Source: a virus. From it: a stretch of 28,153 bases of DNA. A program made the position numbers and the translations under genes. Shown in pieces: positions 7,529-15,180 of this stretch. The notes under the pieces are model-generated. The model saw only the letters and a list, made by a program, of their open reading frames with translations, searched no databases and had not been told where the DNA came from. The stretch spans positions 1 through 28,153 of IMG/VR virus record IMGVR_UViG_3300015360_000158; one strand, given 5' to 3'. Position 1 is the stretch's first letter; each line of letters opens with the position of its first letter.

Positions 7529-8091
7529 AAGGGAAAGCCTCCAAGTCCACCGTCTCGGTCGAATGGTTCTTCGACCGCGAACGGGTGATGACGGAGGTGG
7601 ACAAAGGCACGCTCGGCGCGCTGAAGTCGTCCGGCTCCTACGTCCGGAAGTCCGCACAGAACAGCATCAAGAAGGGGCGTCCGACGGCTGCAAGACGCAT
7701 CCGCGGCGAAGGCGGCCGGTTCATGAAGAACCAGTCGGCGGCGACCGGAACCACCCCTTCCGCTCCTGGAACTCCTCCGAATACGAAGCGCGGCTTCCAA
7801 AAGAAAAACACGTTCTACGCCTACGACCCTGTGAATCGCAGCGTGGTGATCGGCCCTCTCTGGTTCCCGGTCATCAACAACCTGATCGAGTTCGGCGGAA
7901 GCGCCCAATACGAGATGTGGGCGAACCCGAAGGGGCGGACCTGCGTGACGCTCGGAAAGACTCCGCAGCGGGGTGGACCGTGGAAGCACATCGGTTCGCG
8001 GATGCAGCACTATCCCGCCCGGCCCTACATGTTCCCGGCGCTGGAGCGGTCGCAACAGAAGATCGCATCGTTCTTCGGCAAGATCATTTAA
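7525..8091 (+). CDS. HK97 gp10 / lambda Z-like neck protein
   Basis: A 188-residue basic protein. The motifs GALKSSGSYVRKSAQNSIKK, RPTAARRIRGEGGRF, then a loop of G/T/P, FIEFGGS-like LIEFGGSAQYEMW and YPARPYMFPALERSQQKI near the C-terminus match gp10/minor tail Z proteins: an N-terminal helix with RxSAxxxI, the 'EFGG' turn and the 'aRPfm.pAl' ending. These proteins help join the tail to the head. I chose the ATG at 7525, which overlaps the preceding stop and has GGTGAAG upstream, rather than the in-frame ATG at 7507. Confidence 0.75.
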   Translation: MKGKASKSTVSVEWFFDRERVMTEVDKGTLGALKSSGSYVRKSAQNSIKKGRPTAARRIRGEGGRFMKNQSAATGTTPSAPGTPPNTKRGFQKKNTFYAYDPVNRSVVIGPLWFPVINNLIEFGGSAQYEMWANPKGRTCVTLGKTPQRGGPWKHIGSRMQHYPARPYMFPALERSQQKIASFFGKII

Positions 8092-8103
8092 GCGAGGCGT
8101 CCC

Positions 8104-8604
8104 ATGGCGGTGGCAGTAGAGGCGGCGATCTCCGCCAAACTTTCAATCGAAGAGAGCGTCGACCTGACCTCCGTCGACGCCTTCAACACGACGAAGCTCG
8201 AAACCGGCGCCTCGAAGTGGAGCGGTTCGACGAAGCTCAGCGCGACGACGACCCCCGCGGCGCAGGACTCCGCCAGCTTCGTTCAAGCCCTCACGGCCGG
8301 CGCGGCGACGATTGACCTGTCCGCCCTCACCGGCACCAACGGCCGCGCGGTGAACGGCACGGGAAAGAAGATCCTCGCGATCTTCTTGAAGCCTCTCGGT
8401 GCGAATCCGATGACGTTCACGGCCGGAGCTTCCAACGGCTATCTCCTCTTCGGCGCCTCCGGTTCGGTGGCGGTTCCGAACGGCGGCTTCCTCCTCAAGG
8501 GTTTCGGCTCCGCCCTTTCCGCGATCGACGGTACGCATAAGACGATCGACGTCGCGGGCACCGGATCGCAGACCTGCCAGGTCCAAATCCTCTTCGGCCT
8601 GTAA
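8104..8604 (+). CDS. Beta-rich phage structural protein, unknown
   Basis: A 166-residue protein, Ala/Gly/Thr/Ser-rich, without signal or membrane segments. Predicted strands alternate with turns (ILAIFLKPLGANPMTF, YLLFGASGSVAVP, GGFLLKGFGSALSAI, TCQVQILFGL). This pattern is seen in small virion proteins encoded just before the tail tube gene in related prophages, but I do not recognise a named family. GAGG upstream of the ATG at 8104 supports the start. A tail-associated or decoration role is inferred from place. Confidence 0.65.
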   Translation: MAVAVEAAISAKLSIEESVDLTSVDAFNTTKLETGASKWSGSTKLSATTTPAAQDSASFVQALTAGAATIDLSALTGTNGRAVNGTGKKILAIFLKPLGANPMTFTAGASNGYLLFGASGSVAVPNGGFLLKGFGSALSAIDGTHKTIDVAGTGSQTCQVQILFGL

Positions 8605-8666
8605 TAGGCACCGACGAAATACGACGACAAGCGTTTTGGTGCGTGTGAAGAGTAGGATGTGCGGCG

Positions 8667-9119
8667 ATGTCTGCCGACGCGAAACTGGGGATGGACGGCG
8701 CCCTCTATTACAACGCCGCCGAGTACGAAGATCCGGACTGGCAGGAGTTCACCAACGTCAAGGACGCTTCGCTCAACCTCAAGAAGGGGGAAGCGGACGT
8801 CACCACGCGCGCCAACGACGGGTGGAAGGCGTTGATCGGCACCCTCAAGGAAGCCGAAGTCACGTTCCAGATGGTGAACGACGGCGGCTCCGACCTCTCT
8901 CTGGTCCGCACTTCGTTCCTCTCCCGCCGCCCGCGTGTGCCGATCGAGATCCTGTACCTCGACGGCGACCTGGAGACCAGCGGTTCCACCGGCTGGCGCA
9001 TGACGACGGAGTGTTTCAACTTCAGCCACAACGACGCCTTGGCGGAAGCCCAGATGATCGACGTGTCGCTGAAGCCCACCTATTCGGAACACGCCCCCGA
9101 ATTCTACGAAGTCGCCTGA
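8667..9119 (+). CDS. Major tail tube protein
   Basis: A 150-residue protein with the tail-tube pattern: WQEFTNVKDASLNLKKGEAD, then VTTRANDGWKALIGTLKEAE, EVTFQMVNDG, a hydrophobic IEILYLDGDLE strand and FNFSHNDALAEAQMIDVSLK before the end. This is the usual order in tube proteins of non-contractile phages, which stack as hexameric rings around the tape measure. The next two products, the tail assembly chaperones, and the tape measure support it. The ribosome binding site is weak. Its stop lies 55 bases before the chosen chaperone start. Confidence 0.85.
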   Translation: MSADAKLGMDGALYYNAAEYEDPDWQEFTNVKDASLNLKKGEADVTTRANDGWKALIGTLKEAEVTFQMVNDGGSDLSLVRTSFLSRRPRVPIEILYLDGDLETSGSTGWRMTTECFNFSHNDALAEAQMIDVSLKPTYSEHAPEFYEVA

Positions 9120-9173
9120 TCCTTCCGGATGCAGGTCCGCTTTTCGCGATTCGCTCCCCTGTGGATTCTCGCC

Positions 9174-9614
9174 GTGAAATTCAAAGACAAGAAGAACCGC
9201 GAGTGGGTCTTCAGCCTCTCGGTCCGCCTCCTTCGGAACGTGAAGCGCGAGATCGGCGTCGACCTCCTGTCGGCCGTCTCCGACGCCGGCCTGATGACGC
9301 GGCTTTTCCGCGAAGACCTCTTCCTGGTCGACGTCCTGGAGGCCGTCCTGGGGCCGCAGATCGCTTCCAAGAAGATCAAGGACTTCGACGAGTTCCTTGA
9401 CGGCAAGGTGATCCAGGCGGCGCGGGAGGCCTTGCTGGAAGCTCTGGAGGATTTTTCCTCGGAGACGAACGCCGCCGGCCTCAAAGCGGCGTTCGGAAGG
9501 TTCCAGGCCGCCGTCGCCGAGGCGATCCAGACCCTGGAGACGGATGGCGGATCGTCCACGAGTGCGCCGGACGCCTCGGAGTCGAGCCCTGGGAATGGAC
9601 CTACCACGAGCTGA
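9174..9614 (+). CDS. Tail assembly chaperone (lambda gpG-like)
   Basis: A 146-residue helical protein. I chose the GTG at 9174, giving VKFKDKKNREWVFSLSVRL, because family members begin at this beta-turn-beta segment; an ATG at 9129 would add 15 untypical residues. The body (LLRNVKREIGVDLLSAVSD, LFREDLFLVDVLEAVLGPQI) matches gpG-like chaperones that bind the tape measure and tube protein during tail assembly. After about residue 122 the frame becomes Ser/Thr/Gly/Pro-rich and ends at 9614, while a conserved sequence continues in the -1 frame, the classic gpG/gpGT arrangement. Confidence 0.8.
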   Translation: MKFKDKKNREWVFSLSVRLLRNVKREIGVDLLSAVSDAGLMTRLFREDLFLVDVLEAVLGPQIASKKIKDFDEFLDGKVIQAAREALLEALEDFSSETNAAGLKAAFGRFQAAVAEAIQTLETDGGSSTSAPDASESSPGNGPTTS

Positions 9615-9862
9615 CGACCGCTTTCCGCGGCGCGGAGCGGATCGCCTGGGACCACACCGCGATCCTCTACCAGGTGTTCCACAACGCCTTCCGCGGCAAG
9701 GACGCCGAGGGCGTGAAGGCCGACGATGTGAACCCCTACCGCTCGGGCGCGGCCGACCCGCTTCCGACCATCAAGGTCAGCGGCGCGGAGCAATCGGCGG
9801 CCCTCGGCCTGCCTCGCAAGCCGCCCACTCCGACCAAGCATCGCAGGAGTTTACATGACTAG
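9542..9862 (+). CDS. Frameshifted extension of the tail assembly chaperone (gpT-like)
   Basis: In the -1 frame relative to the chaperone, 106 codons read WRIVHECAGRLGVEPWEWTY, then HELTTAFRGAERIAWDHTAI and a conserved tail with DDVNPY. The AG-x-x-G-x-x-P...DHT...N...NP pattern is that of gpT-type extensions. The coordinates give the part of the frame that looks conserved; no ATG, GTG or TTG starts it, and the first start codon (GTG 9674) falls inside the domain. It is therefore probably made as a G-T fusion by programmed -1 frameshifting around 9500-9560. I see no canonical X-XXY-YYZ slippery heptamer there. The stop overlaps the tape measure start. Confidence 0.75.
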   Translation, partial: GWRIVHECAGRLGVEPWEWTYHELTTAFRGAERIAWDHTAILYQVFHNAFRGKDAEGVKADDVNPYRSGAADPLPTIKVSGAEQSAALGLPRKPPTPTKHRRSLHD

Positions 9863-11936
9863 CGGAAAAGACCTGCGTGCGGGCGGAGCGTCGGTCGAGA
9901 TTTCGGCCGACCTGAAGAAGCTCGACGCGAACCTGAAGCGAGCGGAAGTGACCATGGCCGAGTGGGCGAACCGCTCGGCCGCGAGGGTCCAGAACGCCTT
10001 CAACTTCAAGAACGTCGGCGCTTCGCTGGCGGGCGTCGGCGCCGGCCTGTCGGCGCTTTCGGCGGCGATGGCGGCCCCCTTCGCGGCGGCGATCGCCGAC
10101 CTCACGGTCTACGCCGGCTTGATCCAGGACAACGCCGACCGCCGCGGCTTCGTCGTCGAGCAGTTCCAGGAGATGGCTTACGCCGCGAAGATCACCGGCG
10201 TGCCGATCAAGGACGTCGGCAACGCCTGGCAGAAGATGCAGAAGCAGATCTCCGACGCTTCCAGCGGGTCGAAGCCCGCGATCGCCGCTCTGGCCAAGCT
10301 CGGCCTGACGGCCGCCGACCTCAAGGGGAAGGGGACCGACGAGCAGTTCGCGATCATCGCCGACCGGCTGAACGGGATCACCGACGCCGCGGACAAGACG
10401 GCTGCGACGATGGGCGTCTTCGGCCGGTCGGGGCTGACGCTCCTCCCCCTTTTCAAAGAGGGTTCGCAAGGACTCTCCGCCCTCGGCAAGGAAGCCCGCC
10501 GGCTGGGGGTCGTCCTCAGCCAGGAAGCGATCGTCGCCGCCGACGAGTTCATGGATGCGTGGGTGCGGCTCAAAGAAACGCTCCTCGGCGTCTCGCGCTC
10601 GATCGCCAGCGCGTTCATCCCGATCTTGAGGCCGATCGTGGACTGGACGCGGGAGGCGGCCGGCGCCGTCTCCCGTTGGGCGAAGGAGAACGGCGACCTC
10701 TTCCGCAGCATCGGCGCGGGGATCGCCGTCGTCGGGGCGGTCGGCGCGGCGCTCCTGGCCACCGGCACGGCGATGGTCGCCTTCAGCTTCGCGACGGTCG
10801 CGGTCAAGACGGCGCTGTCGCTCTTCGTCGGGGCGGCCGTCAACGTCGCCTCCGTCGTCTACGCCTGGACCAACCCCTTCACGATCGCGCTCGCGGCGTT
10901 CACGGCGCTCACCGCCTACGTCCTCTACGCCACGGGAGCGGGATCGGCGGCGATCGAGACGTTGACTCGCACTTTCAACGACCTTTCCGCGACGGCGACG
11001 AACGCCTTTCAAGGGATCACGAACGCCTTCAAGGCCGGCGACTTCGGCCTGGCCGTAGAGATCCTGGTCGCCTCCTTCAACCTCGGTTGGGCGCAGCTCA
11101 AAGCGGGCGCGGCCGAGGCCTGGAACGACGTCGTACAGCCCTTCATCAACGGCGCGGCCGACATCGTAGGCGCGTTCGACCTGGTCGGCAAAGAAATTTA
11201 CAACGAGTTGACCCGCGCCTTTGAAACAGCCTTCGATTTTGCATATCGCCTCGGAGTAAACGTCTCGGCTTCGATCGCAAAAGCGATGGTTGAAGCGACC
11301 AGGTCCGCGGCGTTGACGATGCTGTCCGTCTATTACACCGCGCAGGACGTAATCGGTGCCAAAACCACCGAGCAGGCGGCGAAAGAAGGCTCGGAACAAG
11401 CCGCGGGCGTCAAGGGATTTGCGGACAAGGCGAACAGCCTGATCGATTCCACGGCCAGCAACCTCAAGGGGGACGATCCGAACGACTCTCCCGAGGTTGC
11501 CGACCGCAAAGCCCGAGAGGCGATCGATAAAAAATACGACGACCTCGGCCGGAAGGGTTTCGAGGAGGCCGTGAAAGGCAAGGACGAGTTCCGCAAGGGG
11601 CTCGAATCGATCTTCCAATTCAAGCCCGATTTGAAGGCGATCGACGACCTCAAAGAGAAGATCGACAAGCTCACCGGCGACGCGAAGGACAAGGCCGACA
11701 AGGCGGTCGCCGACGGTGTCGGCAAGGGGCTTCCGGGCGTCGGCGCAAGAGTCGCCGAAGACGCCGCCATGTTGAAGGACAGCTCCGCTTCCCGCGGCAC
11801 GTTCAACCCCTTCGCGGTCTCCGCGCTGGGGGGCGTGTACAGCGTCCAGGAACGCACGGCGAAGGCCTCGGAGCGGACGGCGAAGGCGACGGAAGAGATC
11901 GCGGACGCGGCCGAAGAAGGCCTCGCATTCCAATAG
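9855..11936 (+). CDS. Tail tape measure protein
   Basis: A 693-residue protein with GCAGGAG before the ATG at 9855. It begins with the usual helical entry (VEISADLKKLDANLKRAEVT), has a Phe/Gly/Ala segment FGRSGLTLLPLFKEGSQGLS shared by many tape measures, and a long hydrophobic region at about residues 285-360 with three or four possible membrane-spanning helices. The C-terminal 200 residues are charged and coiled-coil-like (ASERTAKATEEIADAAEEGL). The protein sets tail length and is ejected with the DNA. At about 0.15 nm per residue its length would predict a tail of roughly 100 nm. It sits right after the tail chaperones, as expected. Confidence 0.93.
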   Translation: MTSGKDLRAGGASVEISADLKKLDANLKRAEVTMAEWANRSAARVQNAFNFKNVGASLAGVGAGLSALSAAMAAPFAAAIADLTVYAGLIQDNADRRGFVVEQFQEMAYAAKITGVPIKDVGNAWQKMQKQISDASSGSKPAIAALAKLGLTAADLKGKGTDEQFAIIADRLNGITDAADKTAATMGVFGRSGLTLLPLFKEGSQGLSALGKEARRLGVVLSQEAIVAADEFMDAWVRLKETLLGVSRSIASAFIPILRPIVDWTREAAGAVSRWAKENGDLFRSIGAGIAVVGAVGAALLATGTAMVAFSFATVAVKTALSLFVGAAVNVASVVYAWTNPFTIALAAFTALTAYVLYATGAGSAAIETLTRTFNDLSATATNAFQGITNAFKAGDFGLAVEILVASFNLGWAQLKAGAAEAWNDVVQPFINGAADIVGAFDLVGKEIYNELTRAFETAFDFAYRLGVNVSASIAKAMVEATRSAALTMLSVYYTAQDVIGAKTTEQAAKEGSEQAAGVKGFADKANSLIDSTASNLKGDDPNDSPEVADRKAREAIDKKYDDLGRKGFEEAVKGKDEFRKGLESIFQFKPDLKAIDDLKEKIDKLTGDAKDKADKAVADGVGKGLPGVGARVAEDAAMLKDSSASRGTFNPFAVSALGGVYSVQERTAKASERTAKATEEIADAAEEGLAFQ

Positions 11937-11946
11937 GAGGTGGTCG

Positions 11947-12789
11947 ATGGCGCGTATCGTCGAATTGACGACCTCCGACAAGAATACGTCGGTGAAGGGC
12001 CAGAAGCACGAGAAGATCTACGTCGTCTTCGACACGGACGATTGGCAGGAAGCCGACTCCTTGGTCGCGGCGACGGCGCCGGAAGAGATCGTCTACGGCG
12101 ATCTCGTCCTGGAGCGGAACGAACTCACCGTCTCGCCGACGAACGCCGGCGACGTGTGGGAATGCACCGTCTCCTACAAGCTGCCGAACCCGGCCGGCGA
12201 CGACCAGAAGAACCCGCCGCAGAACGGCACGATGCGGGTCTCGATCGACACGTCGGGCGGGACGCAGAAGATCTATCAGAGCATCGAAACGCTTCGGTTC
12301 TACAAGGGGGATTGGGACGGGACTCCGCCCGATCCCGACTTCAAAGGCGCGATCGGCGTGACGAAGGATTCGATCGAGGGGACCGACATCGTCGTCCCCA
12401 CGTTCAAATACCAGATCACCGCCTACATCGACGCCGCGGACGTCACCGACGCCTACATCAACAGCTTCTTCCTCCTCACCGGCAAGACGAACGACGCCGA
12501 TTTCAAGGGGTTCAAAAAGGGCGAAGCTCTCCTGGTCGGCGCCCGTCTCCAGACCAACGGCGAGAAGCAGGCCCAGGCGCAGTTCGACTTCGCGTGTTCG
12601 CCGAACCGCACCGACCTCAAGATAGGCGACATCACGGGGATCAAGAAGGGTGGGTGGGAATACCTCTGGGTCTACTACGAACCCGATCCGAACGACGAAC
12701 AGAAGAAGATCATCAAGCGCGCCCGCTACGTGATGATCGAGAAGGTCTACAACTCCGGCGACTTCAGCGCGTTGGGACTGGATTCCTAA
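11947..12789 (+). CDS. Tail-tip structural protein following the tape measure, unknown
   Basis: A 280-residue beta-rich protein with a very strong ribosome binding site (AGGAGGTGG) before the ATG at 11947. There is no signal, membrane segment or catalytic motif. Notable stretches are VYGDLVLERNELTVSPTNAG, a VSYKLPNP strand, and the ending ARYVMIEKVYNSGDF. In siphophages the genes after the tape measure encode distal tail and baseplate parts, and that is the likely role. I do not recognise a named family. The stop is immediately followed by the next ATG. Confidence 0.7.
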   Translation: MARIVELTTSDKNTSVKGQKHEKIYVVFDTDDWQEADSLVAATAPEEIVYGDLVLERNELTVSPTNAGDVWECTVSYKLPNPAGDDQKNPPQNGTMRVSIDTSGGTQKIYQSIETLRFYKGDWDGTPPDPDFKGAIGVTKDSIEGTDIVVPTFKYQITAYIDAADVTDAYINSFFLLTGKTNDADFKGFKKGEALLVGARLQTNGEKQAQAQFDFACSPNRTDLKIGDITGIKKGGWEYLWVYYEPDPNDEQKKIIKRARYVMIEKVYNSGDFSALGLDS

Positions 12790-13665
12790 ATGGGCTTCCT
12801 GCAACAGGTCTCGCAAGGCCAGCCGTTCCGCCCAAACGCGGCGGACCACAACGCATTCATCGACACCGCCAAGGCGCATCGGGCGAGCCTGTTGCAGATC
12901 CCCGGCAACGCGATCGGCGGGCCGCTGAAGGCCGGAGTCGTCGAAGTCAAGAACATGTCGGAGACCGACCGGAAGCAGTTCGAGATCCTCGGAATCGACG
13001 GTCTGTTGTTCACGATCGAGGATTCCAAAATCGCTCCGACGGTGCTGTCCGGCTACGCGATGAAGGGGGTCGACCCAACCGCTTCGCACAGTGGAAAGTT
13101 CGTCGTCCTTCAGGAGCCGATCCCCGCGGGCGCGACCGGCCGGGCGGCGATCCTCGGATTGACCGCTGTGAAATTGCAGGTCGACCACGAAGGGCTGAAC
13201 TACGCCGACGTGAAAGCCGGCGACGCGACGAAGTTGCAGGCGACGTCGTGCGGCGCGGCGATCCTCTACAAGGAGAGCGGCACCGGCGTGAAATGGGGCG
13301 TGATCGACCTCGATCCGCTGCGATCCTGCACCGCCTTTGCGGTCCTGCAAGAAGACCTCGAAGCCGACGGGGAGGCGGAAGCGAAGGTCTGGGCTCTCGA
13401 AGACGACGAGATGGTCGAGACGGACCACGTCATCGACGTCCATGGCTGGATGCTCGACGGCGACCGCAAGGCGAATGAAGACGATCGCATCTTGGCCGTA
13501 TGGATGAACGGCCGATGGGAAGTGGTCGAGATTTTCCCGAGCGAATGCACGGACCTTCGCGACCCGAAGCAGATGCCAGGGTACGTCGAGGGCGTCGACC
13601 AGACCGTCTACAAGACCGCGGCCGGCTGCTACGCCTTGGGCGAGACGGACGACGATTGCGACTAG
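12790..13665 (+). CDS. Tail-tip / baseplate-associated protein, unknown
   Basis: A 291-residue acidic protein that starts directly at the base after the preceding stop, so translation is probably coupled. The N-terminus GFLQQVSQGQPFRPNAADHN followed by AFIDTAKAHRAS resembles the opening of many prophage tail-tip proteins ('v..G.pl.a..wN..vdaa'). The rest contains repeated short beta segments with VLQEPIPAG and a second similar VLQEDLEADGEAEAKVW, suggesting two related small domains at about residues 105-155 and 185-225. A structural role is inferred from position. Confidence 0.7.
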   Translation: MGFLQQVSQGQPFRPNAADHNAFIDTAKAHRASLLQIPGNAIGGPLKAGVVEVKNMSETDRKQFEILGIDGLLFTIEDSKIAPTVLSGYAMKGVDPTASHSGKFVVLQEPIPAGATGRAAILGLTAVKLQVDHEGLNYADVKAGDATKLQATSCGAAILYKESGTGVKWGVIDLDPLRSCTAFAVLQEDLEADGEAEAKVWALEDDEMVETDHVIDVHGWMLDGDRKANEDDRILAVWMNGRWEVVEIFPSECTDLRDPKQMPGYVEGVDQTVYKTAAGCYALGETDDDCD

Positions 13666-13674
13666 GAAAAGCAG

Positions 13675-14253
13675 ATGCCTCCGAAGTTCCACCGCCGCGG
13701 CGGGAAGTGGGTGCGGCGCGGCGGGCTGTGGCTCACCGGCGATTGCGACTGCCCGTGCGGCGGCGGGGCGTGCAGCGTCTGCCCGGACCTGACGATTGAA
13801 CAGGAGTTCTTGGCGACCGTGACGGGGGTCGGGGGCGGCGGAGGCCGGTGCGACGCTCACAACGCCAGCGTGGTTCTGACGTTCGCGGGGGCCTGTACGT
13901 GGTCGAAGAACCCCGCCTATCCGCCTCCTGAAGACAGTGAAGGGTGTGAATTCTCTCTGTGGAACCCGCTCTCCGCAATCGTACTTGAATTCATGGCGGA
14001 AGGTGTCCTGCAAGTGCGAATCACCGACAGCATCGGAGCATCCGCCGGACAGTTCGTCGAATTCAATAGCAGCTTCAGCGGCCCTTGCTCCGCTCTGAAC
14101 GTGACGCTGTCCGGCCCTGAGATCGACGAGTTCGGATCGCTGTGCGGCATCTGTGACGAGCTTTGCCCGCCTGAGTCATGCGGCTTCGGCGGCGGCGGCT
14201 GCTACGGCTGGTGCGATTGGAGCGGCGCGACGATCCAGATCGAGGCCTTGTGA
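13675..14253 (+). CDS. Cys-rich structural protein, unknown
   Basis: A 192-residue protein with AGGAAAAG before the ATG at 13675. A basic N-terminus (PPKFHRRGGKWVRRGGLWL) is followed by a Cys cluster, GDCDCPCGGGACSVCPD, and a second cluster at the C-terminus, LCGICDELCPPESCGFGGGG then CYGWCDW. The middle is a beta domain. Two Cys-rich clamps around a beta domain suggest metal binding or disulfides in a tail-tip part. The stop overlaps the next ATG (TGATG). I know no family name. Confidence 0.65.
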   Translation: MPPKFHRRGGKWVRRGGLWLTGDCDCPCGGGACSVCPDLTIEQEFLATVTGVGGGGGRCDAHNASVVLTFAGACTWSKNPAYPPPEDSEGCEFSLWNPLSAIVLEFMAEGVLQVRITDSIGASAGQFVEFNSSFSGPCSALNVTLSGPEIDEFGSLCGICDELCPPESCGFGGGGCYGWCDWSGATIQIEAL

Positions 14254-14606
14254 TGGACTGCGACTTCGAGGCCGACGCCGAAGATGCGACGCGGGTAGTG
14301 TGCATGGTCTGCGGCCGTCGCCTGCCGCGGAAGTGGGACGACCCCGCCAAGCACCTGGCTGATTGTGGGGGCGTCGGCCCGCGGCGGAAGGCGAAGCCCA
14401 AGCCTCCTCCGCAGGAGCCGGAATCGCTGATCCCCTGCCGCTTCCGCGGTGCGGAGCTGCGGCGCGAGGAGTGTCAGCTTTGCGGCGGAAGCGGGCGGAC
14501 GATCGCCGTTTTCGCCTGTGAACACTTCGGCGAGTGTTCCGCCCAGCGGATCAAGCGTCGCCAGGAAATCCCTCTCTGCACCCTGTGCGAAAGTCGAAAG
14601 GCGTGA
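14253..14606 (+). CDS. Small protein with several zinc knuckles
   Basis: A 117-residue protein whose ATG at 14253 overlaps the preceding stop. It carries CMVCG with a later HLADCG (a CxxC...HxxxC finger at about residues 17-39), then a Pro/Lys linker, and a C-terminal half with CRFRG, CQLCGG, FACEHFGECS and CTLCESR. This is eight or more Cys, enough for two further zinc sites. The C-terminal set resembles a zinc ribbon seen in small proteins of related prophages. A DNA, RNA or protein-binding role is inferred; it sits between tail and lysis genes. Confidence 0.65.
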   Translation: MDCDFEADAEDATRVVCMVCGRRLPRKWDDPAKHLADCGGVGPRRKAKPKPPPQEPESLIPCRFRGAELRREECQLCGGSGRTIAVFACEHFGECSAQRIKRRQEIPLCTLCESRKA

Positions 14607-14607
14607 A

Positions 14608-14841
14608 ATGGCGACTCGCGAATTCATTGACGAGTGGCTTCGGATCATCAAGTGGTTGGGGCTCGTCGCCTTCGGCGTCGTCCTTTCCCTCGCCGTCGCC
14701 GGCGGCGTGTGGATGGGCGGCAAGCTCCTGTCCGAGCAATGCCCGTGCGGGGCCGAGTGCCACTGCCGCAAGGGAGGTAAATCGTGCATCCAAACCAGTG
14801 GAGCGACCTCAACTTCTACTCCGGCATCTTCGTCGGAGTGA
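14608..14841 (+). CDS. Single-span membrane protein with Cys-rich tail
   Basis: A 77-residue protein, one base after the preceding gene. Residues 13-39 (IIKWLGLVAFGVVLSLAVAG and on) form one membrane helix after a short amphipathic N-terminus. Just after the helix is CPCGAECHCRKGGKSC, six Cys plus a His in about 16 residues, which could bind metal or form disulfides outside the membrane, followed by a Ser/Thr tail. It opens a run of membrane proteins and may belong to the lysis module. The 3' end overlaps the next gene by 58 bases. Confidence 0.65.
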   Translation: MATREFIDEWLRIIKWLGLVAFGVVLSLAVAGGVWMGGKLLSEQCPCGAECHCRKGGKSCIQTSGATSTSTPASSSE

Positions 14842-14933
14842 TAGGGTCCGCTTCCCTTATCCTCGTTTGCGGCATGATCGGTTCGGCCGCAGAGTTCCTG
14901 TTCCGCGTGCTTTCCAGAAAGAAGAGACTATGA
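14784..14933 (+). CDS. 49-residue membrane protein, GTG start
   Basis: This short gene starts with GTG at 14784 after AGGGAGGT (14771-14778), a near-ideal ribosome binding site, and stops in an ATGA overlap with the holin-like gene. The product has one membrane helix at about residues 13-38 (YSGIFVGVIGSASLILVCGM and on), then a positively charged C-terminus, FRVLSRKKRL, predicting N-out, C-in. Size, charge and position fit a small holin, antiholin or spanin-type component. It overlaps the 3' end of the preceding gene in another frame, so the overlap region codes twice. Confidence 0.68.
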   Translation: MHPNQWSDLNFYSGIFVGVIGSASLILVCGMIGSAAEFLFRVLSRKKRL

Positions 14934-15115
14934 ACCCGAACGTGAAGTCCGCGATCCTCTCCGGCATCGGCATCCTCGCGGGCGCCATCGCTCTCTACGT
15001 CGGCGGCTTGGAGAAGGCTCCCGTCTGGGCCGTGCTCATCGGGCACGCCGCGGCGTTCATCGCCAACGCCATCAATCAGGCCACGAAGCCGGCCGACCCC
15101 GTCCAGCCCGCCTAG
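14930..15115 (+). CDS. Putative holin, two membrane helices
   Basis: A 61-residue protein starting in the ATGA overlap at 14930. Two hydrophobic helices (about residues 8-26, AILSGIGILAGAIALYVGG, and 30-48, APVWAVLIGHAAAFIANAI) are joined by a short loop, with a polar C-terminus (TKPADPVQPA). Two helices and fewer than 70 residues is the class II holin plan; holins form holes that release or trigger the lytic enzyme. The neighbouring membrane proteins and protease support a lysis role, but small membrane proteins cannot be told apart safely by sequence. Confidence 0.6.
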   Translation: MNPNVKSAILSGIGILAGAIALYVGGLEKAPVWAVLIGHAAAFIANAINQATKPADPVQPA

Positions 15116-15117
15116 TG

Positions 15118-15179
15118 GGTACAGCGTTGTACCGACTAGGGGACCACGTCCGCGAGTCGCGTTTCGCACGAAAGGAAAC
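15118..15179 (+). promoter_or_regulatory. Leader hairpin and shared 14-base ribosome-binding leader
   Basis: GGTACA-GCGT-TGTACC (15118-15133) is a perfect 6-bp hairpin just after the holin-like gene. It is followed at 15166-15179 by GCACGAAAGGAAAC, which is identical to 21136-21149 in front of the first early gene at 21154. Both contain the ribosome binding site AAAGGAAA. The hairpin could be an operator, a weak terminator or a translational control element. Confidence 0.45.
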
Positions 15180-15180
15180 G

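Noticed and set aside
9544-9858. Plus-strand frame starting at ATG 9544 in the chaperone region
   Set aside because: It is Arg-rich and meaningless; the conserved gpT-like sequence is in a different frame (codons from 9542).
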